This document shows, one piece after another, positions 7,450 to 10,405 of a stretch of 10,405 nucleotides of DNA. The DNA comes from Comamonadaceae bacterium (GTDB lineage: Bacteria > Pseudomonadota > Gammaproteobacteria > Burkholderiales > Burkholderiaceae_C). The stretch is from positions 1 through 10,405 of the forward strand of contig CANHUM010000031.1 of the NCBI GenBank assembly GCA_947463845.1, written 5' to 3'. Under the pieces are notes generated by a model. The model made no database searches and was not told the DNA's origin. It worked only from the letters and a program-made list of their open reading frames with translations. The translations under genes and the position numbers were made by a program. How positions within the stretch are numbered: position 1 is the stretch's first letter; each line of letters starts with the position of its first letter.

Positions 7450-8151
7450 ATGCTCACCTTGCGCAAATCGGCTGAACGCGGCTATGCCGATCACGGCTGG
7501 CTCCAGTCGTACCACAGCTTTTCTTTTGCGAATTATTTTGACCCGTCTCACATGGGCTTTGGCAATTTGCGTGTCATCAACGAAGACCGTATCGCGCCTG
7601 GCACCGGTTTTGGCACACACGGCCACCGCGACATGGAAATCATCAGCTACGTGCTCTCGGGCAATCTGGCCCACCAAGACAGCATGGGCAATGTCAAAGG
7701 CATTCCGCCCGGCGATGTTCAGCGCATGAGCGCGGGCAGCGGTGTGCGGCACAGCGAGTTCAACCATGCCCAGGGCCAGACCACACACTTTTTACAAATC
7801 TGGATCGAACCGAATGTGACCGGCATTGACCCTGGTTACGAGCAAAAAACCGTTCCGGAATCGGTCAAGCGCGGCCAACTGGCGTTGGTGGCCGCGCCCG
7901 AGGCGGACGGGCACACAGTCAAAATCCATGCCGATGCGCGCATGTACGCAGGCCTGTTCGATGGCGCAGAAAATGCCCAATTGCTTTTGGACCCCGCCCG
8001 CAAGGCCTATGTGTTCCTGGTGCGGGGCAGCTTGCAGGTGAACGGGCAACACCTGAATGCAGGGGACGCCGCCATGCTGCAGGGCGAAACCTCCTTGGCT
8101 TTGAACAAGGGCCAGGACGCCGAAGTCCTGGTGTTTGACTTGGCCGCCTGA
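7450..8151 (+). CDS. Pirin-family bicupin protein
   Basis: A 233-residue cytosolic bicupin. The N-terminal cupin carries all four metal ligands known from human pirin and E. coli YhhW: H57 and H59 (in FGTHGHRDMEII), H101 and E103 (in GVRHSEFN). HQDSMGN at 75-81 and the GSGVRHSE context are typical. The C-terminal cupin is at about 160-230 (LVRGSLQVNG at 190-199) without an obvious metal site. Family members include quercetin 2,3-dioxygenases and redox-responsive proteins; the intact ligand set allows a metal-dependent dioxygenase-like activity, but the substrate is unknown. It lies divergent to a YhaJ-like LysR gene and 37 bases before a small flavoprotein gene on the same strand, suggesting a two-gene operon controlled by that regulator. 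The start at 7450 is set by AAGGA at 7437-7441. Confidence 0.95.
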   Translation: MLTLRKSAERGYADHGWLQSYHSFSFANYFDPSHMGFGNLRVINEDRIAPGTGFGTHGHRDMEIISYVLSGNLAHQDSMGNVKGIPPGDVQRMSAGSGVRHSEFNHAQGQTTHFLQIWIEPNVTGIDPGYEQKTVPESVKRGQLALVAAPEADGHTVKIHADARMYAGLFDGAENAQLLLDPARKAYVFLVRGSLQVNGQHLNAGDAAMLQGETSLALNKGQDAEVLVFDLAA

Positions 8152-8175
8152 TTTTTTCATCTCAACTTTCTTCTC

Positions 8176-8181
8176 AAGGAG
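8176..8181 (+). promoter_or_regulatory. Strong ribosome binding site of the flavodoxin-type gene
   Basis: A full AAGGAG lies seven bases before the ATG at 8189. It excludes the in-frame upstream ATG at 8135, which lies inside the pirin gene. Confidence 0.85.
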
Positions 8182-8188
8182 CTTTTTC

Positions 8189-8722
8189 ATGGCTAAAACA
8201 GTTGTCGTCTTCCATTCCGGCTACGGCCACACTCAGCGCGTGGCCCAGTTTGTGGCCCAAGGCGCCAGTGCCCAAACCATCGCCATCGACGCCGACGGCA
8301 ACATCGCTGAAACTGACTGGGCTGCCCTCGATGCCGCAGACGCCATCATCTTTGGCTCGCCGACCTACATGGGCATGGCCTCCTGGCAGTTCAAGAAATT
8401 TGCCGACGCCACGTCCAAGCGCTGGTTCAGCGGCGCATGGAAAGACAAAGTGGCCGGTGGCTTCACCATCTCGGCCAGCCCCAGTGGTGACAAGTTGTCG
8501 ACCATTCAATACTTCATCACTTTGGCCATGCAGCAAGGCATGGTCTGGGTGGGTCAGCCTGCGATGAACGACGGCACCATCAACCGGATTGGCTCCAATT
8601 CGGGTGTGATGGCCCAAGTCGGCCCGACCAGCCCTGCAGAAGATATTCCCCAAGGCGATCTGGACACCGCCCGGGCCTATGGCGAGCGTGTGGCCGCTGT
8701 GGCGGCCAAATTGCGAGGCTGA
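8189..8722 (+). CDS. Flavodoxin-fold NAD(P)H:quinone oxidoreductase / FMN reductase-like protein
   Basis: A 177-residue cytosolic flavoprotein. The first strand and FMN phosphate loop are at 4-16 (VVVFHSGYGHTQR), the second flavin loop at 55-62 (FGSPTYMG), and the third around 93-101 (TISASPSGD). The GSPTYMG...W.SGAWKDK pattern parallels WrbA (GTPTRFG...W.SGALYGK), but the chain is shorter and I would not name it wrbA. Expected activity is two-electron reduction of quinones or other electrophiles with NAD(P)H, avoiding semiquinone cycling. It is the second gene of the pirin unit, with a 37-base gap and a strong AAGGAG, and is followed by a hairpin that probably ends transcription. A nitroreductase or azoreductase-like role is also possible. 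Family is confident, substrate is not. Confidence 0.92.
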   Translation: MAKTVVVFHSGYGHTQRVAQFVAQGASAQTIAIDADGNIAETDWAALDAADAIIFGSPTYMGMASWQFKKFADATSKRWFSGAWKDKVAGGFTISASPSGDKLSTIQYFITLAMQQGMVWVGQPAMNDGTINRIGSNSGVMAQVGPTSPAEDIPQGDLDTARAYGERVAAVAAKLRG

Positions 8723-8736
8723 TGGCGTGCGCCAGC

Positions 8737-8775
8737 TGAACAAGCCGGGGTGACGGTGTCGCCCCGGCTTGTTCA
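8737..8775. terminator. Strong hairpin after the pirin-flavoprotein unit
   Basis: Arms TGAACAAGCCGGGG (8737-8750) and CCCCGGCTTGTTCA (8762-8775) pair perfectly over 14 bases. The stem continues inward through a T-G wobble and GAC/GTC to a three-base GGT loop. It begins 14 bases after the flavoprotein stop. The downstream T run is poor (TGCTTT), so it may be a weak intrinsic terminator or an mRNA 3'-end stabiliser. The remainder of the gap to 8836 holds only the upstream elements of the next gene. Confidence 0.7.
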
Positions 8776-8824
8776 TGCTTTGCGACAACGGCCCAGCTCA
8801 AGGCTGTGCAGGTTGAGGGCTTGC

Positions 8825-8830
8825 TAGGAT
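8825..8830 (+). promoter_or_regulatory. Possible -10 element for the DUF599 gene
   Basis: TAGGAT (four of six matches to TATAAT) ends six bases before the ATG at 8837, so transcription would begin at about the ATG itself. The AGGA inside it (8826-8829) is also seven bases from the ATG and could be a Shine-Dalgarno on a longer transcript. No clear -35 is seen. Confidence 0.3.
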
Positions 8831-8836
8831 AGAGGC

Positions 8837-9532
8837 ATGAACATCATCACCATGCTCCCTTGGGCCGATTGGCTGGCGCTGATCGCCTTTTTCGGTTTGT
8901 GGGTGGGCTACGCCTGGCTGGCCAAGGTGCGCGGCTTGCGCGACCAGACGCTGATCGCCACCACCAACCGTTACCGTCAGATGTGGATGATGCAGGCGAC
9001 GGCCCGTGATCCACGGATGCTGGACGGCCTGATCACGCAAAACCTGTCGCAAACCCCGGCCTTTTTTTCTTCGACCAGCATCATCATCATCGGCGGCCTG
9101 TTCGCCCTGTTGGGCACCACCGACAAGGCGGCCGAGCTGGTAGGTGAAATCCCGTTTGCTCAGCCCACGCCTTTGCTGGTGTTCGAGTTCAAGATCCTGG
9201 TGCTGGTGGGCATTTTTGTTTATGCCTTCTTCCGTTTTTCCTGGTCTATGCGGCAGTACACCTTTGTGGCCCTGGCCATCGGCGCCATGCCAACGCCCGA
9301 GGACTTTGCCGCCCAGCGCTTTGACCGCCAGCAATTCGCTGAGCGGGCGGGCAACCTGGTCAGTGCTGCGGCCGAAACCTTCAACGACGGGCTGCGGGCT
9401 TACTACTTCTCTTTTGCGGCCATGGCCTGGTTTTTTTCGCCCATGGCGCTGGTGCTCGCCACGGCTTTGGTGGTGCTGATTTTGTACGGGCGCGAGTTCC
9501 GCTCCGAGGTTTTGCAGGTCCTGCGCGACTGA
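8837..9532 (+). CDS. DUF599 family inner-membrane protein
   Basis: A 231-residue integral membrane protein of unknown function. Hydrophobic segments are at about 9-29, 77-95, 111-134 and 190-217, predicting four membrane spans. The loop between the first two holds a polar helix-like stretch (LRDQTLIATTNRYRQMWMMQ, 34-53), which with the later AGNLVSAAAETFNDGLRAYYFSFA (171-194 region) is the pattern I associate with DUF599. No catalytic motif or transporter signature is visible. It follows the hairpin at 8737-8775, so it starts a new unit, and it ends 36 bases before dnaE on the same strand; co-transcription with dnaE is possible but dnaE also has its own -10-like element. The ATG at 8837 has AGGA seven bases upstream. 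Confidence 0.85.
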   Translation: MNIITMLPWADWLALIAFFGLWVGYAWLAKVRGLRDQTLIATTNRYRQMWMMQATARDPRMLDGLITQNLSQTPAFFSSTSIIIIGGLFALLGTTDKAAELVGEIPFAQPTPLLVFEFKILVLVGIFVYAFFRFSWSMRQYTFVALAIGAMPTPEDFAAQRFDRQQFAERAGNLVSAAAETFNDGLRAYYFSFAAMAWFFSPMALVLATALVVLILYGREFRSEVLQVLRD

Positions 9533-9554
9533 CATCCAGGCTTGGGCGACCTCC

Positions 9555-9560
9555 TACAAT
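9555..9560 (+). promoter_or_regulatory. Possible -10 element for dnaE
   Basis: TACAAT (five of six matches to TATAAT) ends eight bases before the ATG at 9569. A start site about seven bases further would leave no room for a leader, and no Shine-Dalgarno is present in the 36-base gap. CTGACA at 9529-9534 resembles a -35 but is 20 bases away, longer than the usual 17. Confidence 0.4.
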
Positions 9561-9568
9561 GTCTGTCT

Positions 9569-10405
9569 ATGTTTGTTCACCTGCGCCTTCACACCGAATT
9601 TTCCGTCGTTGACGCGACTTGCCGCATCGACGATGTGGTCAAGATCGCCGCCAAAGACGCCCAACCTGCGCTGGCCATCACCGACCTGAATAACCTGTTC
9701 GGCACCGTCAAGTTCTACAAGGAAGGGCGGGGCAAGGGGGTCAAGCCCATCATTGGCGCAGAAATCAACCTCGAAGGTCTGGGCAGCGACACCGGGGCCA
9801 GCAGTCGGCTTGTGTTGCTGGTGCAAAACCATCCCGGGTACCTGAATCTGTGCGAGCTGCTGGCCCGTGCTTGGACCCAGAATATTGTCAAAGGGGTGGC
9901 CGTGGTCAAGTTGGCCTGGCTGCAGGAATTGTCAGAGGGTTTGATTTTGCTGTCCGGCGCCCAAGCCGGTCCGGTGGGCCAGGCCATCGTTCAGGGCGAC
10001 ACCGACAAAGCCGCAGATGTGGCTTTGCAGCTGGCCTCGATTTTTCCGCACCGTTTTTACCTGGAGCTGCAACGCGCAGGCCGTCCTGAAGACGAGCCTC
10101 AGGTAGCGGGCGCCGTGGCCTTGGCCGCGCGTTTGCATTTGCCTGTGGTGGCCACGCACCCGATTCAGTTTCATGGCCCTGAAGATTACGAGGCCCACGA
10201 AGCACGCGTCTGCATCTCGGAAGGCGAGATTTTGGCCAACCCGCGCCGCGTTCGGCGATTTACCCGCGAGCAGTATTTCAAATCGGCAGCGCAAATGTGC
10301 GAGTTGTTTGCCGACGTGCCCAGCGCGGTGGCCAACACGCTGGAAATCGCCAAACGCTGCAACTTGAGTCTGGTGCTGGGTAAGCCGCAACTGCCCAATT
10401 TCCCC
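9569..10405 (+). CDS. dnaE: DNA polymerase III alpha subunit, N-terminal part (3' partial)
   Basis: Catalytic subunit of the replicative polymerase; the window holds the first 279 codons, open to the right edge. The N-terminus MFVHLRLHTEFSVVD starts the PHP domain and matches E. coli DnaE (FVHLRVHSDYS). ALAITDLNNLFG at 34-45, KPIIGAEIN at 59-67, FYLELQRAGRPEDE at 163-176, LPVVATHPIQF at 191-201 and ANTLEIAKRCN at 255-265 all align with DnaE. In the PHP domain the metal-binding TDH of active PHP proteins is replaced by TDL (39-40 region), as in E. coli (TDF). Intrinsic proofreading is therefore not expected, and a separate DnaQ-type exonuclease is implied. The palm and later domains lie outside. 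The ATG at 9569 is chosen by homology; there is no Shine-Dalgarno, and a -10-like TACAAT sits just upstream. Confidence 0.97.
   Translation, partial: MFVHLRLHTEFSVVDATCRIDDVVKIAAKDAQPALAITDLNNLFGTVKFYKEGRGKGVKPIIGAEINLEGLGSDTGASSRLVLLVQNHPGYLNLCELLARAWTQNIVKGVAVVKLAWLQELSEGLILLSGAQAGPVGQAIVQGDTDKAADVALQLASIFPHRFYLELQRAGRPEDEPQVAGAVALAARLHLPVVATHPIQFHGPEDYEAHEARVCISEGEILANPRRVRRFTREQYFKSAAQMCELFADVPSAVANTLEIAKRCNLSLVLGKPQLPNFP

Noticed and set aside
7276..7788. Minus-strand open frame of 170 codons running from the pirin gene through the divergent gap
   Set aside because: It is antisense to the conserved pirin N-terminal cupin and overlaps the LysR gene start; it has no recognisable domain.
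9078..9092. ATC triplet run
   Set aside because: It encodes consecutive isoleucines in a membrane span of the DUF599 protein and needs no other explanation.
1..10405. Mobile elements, phage, CRISPR, toxin-antitoxin or defence genes
   Set aside because: No transposase, integrase, repeat array or defence-type domain is visible on either strand; every gene is of a core or metabolic type.

Overview
The window is GC-rich bacterial chromosome from a betaproteobacterium, most likely a Comamonadaceae-type Burkholderiales. The best evidence is the start of dnaE at the right edge, whose N-terminus (MFVHLRLHTEFSVVD) I recognise as typical of that group. Gene packing, stop/start overlaps and the high G+C third positions agree. 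Two genes are cut by the window edges: a FAD/Fe-S dehydrogenase on the left and dnaE on the right. I see no mobile element, tRNA, rRNA or CRISPR array, and no gene-free stretch reaches 300 bases.

Layout. 1-2670 (+) is the 3' part of a large YdiJ-like protein that fuses a FAD-linked oxidase to an Fe-S/CCG-domain electron-transfer module. Its end overlaps, tail to tail, the end of a minus-strand cluster running from 6305 down to 2640: a renalase-like FAD oxidoreductase, gluQ (glutamyl-Q tRNA(Asp) synthetase), trmB (tRNA m7G46 methyltransferase) and an RluA-family pseudouridine synthase. Three of these four modify RNA. Gaps of 6, about 32 (or an overlap) and 1 base indicate one transcription unit.

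Next, 6380-8722 holds a compact regulatory module. A YhaJ-like LysR regulator (-) is transcribed away from a pirin-family bicupin (+) and a small flavodoxin/quinone-reductase-type flavoprotein (+). The 131-base divergent gap contains a near-perfect 21-base palindrome with the T-N11-A core of LysR operators. A strong hairpin at 8737-8775 closes the unit. The gene set resembles a quinone or aromatic electrophile response: regulator, metal-dependent dioxygenase-like pirin and flavin reductase. That role is inference.

Finally, 8837-9532 (+) is a DUF599 membrane protein and 9569 to the window end (+) is the N-terminal part of DNA polymerase III alpha. Both have a -10-like hexamer only 6-8 bases before the ATG, which would give leaderless or nearly leaderless transcripts.

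I found no clearly new system. The items most worth a second look are the LysR operator with its pirin/flavoprotein module, and the RNA-modification cluster headed by an unassigned flavoenzyme.
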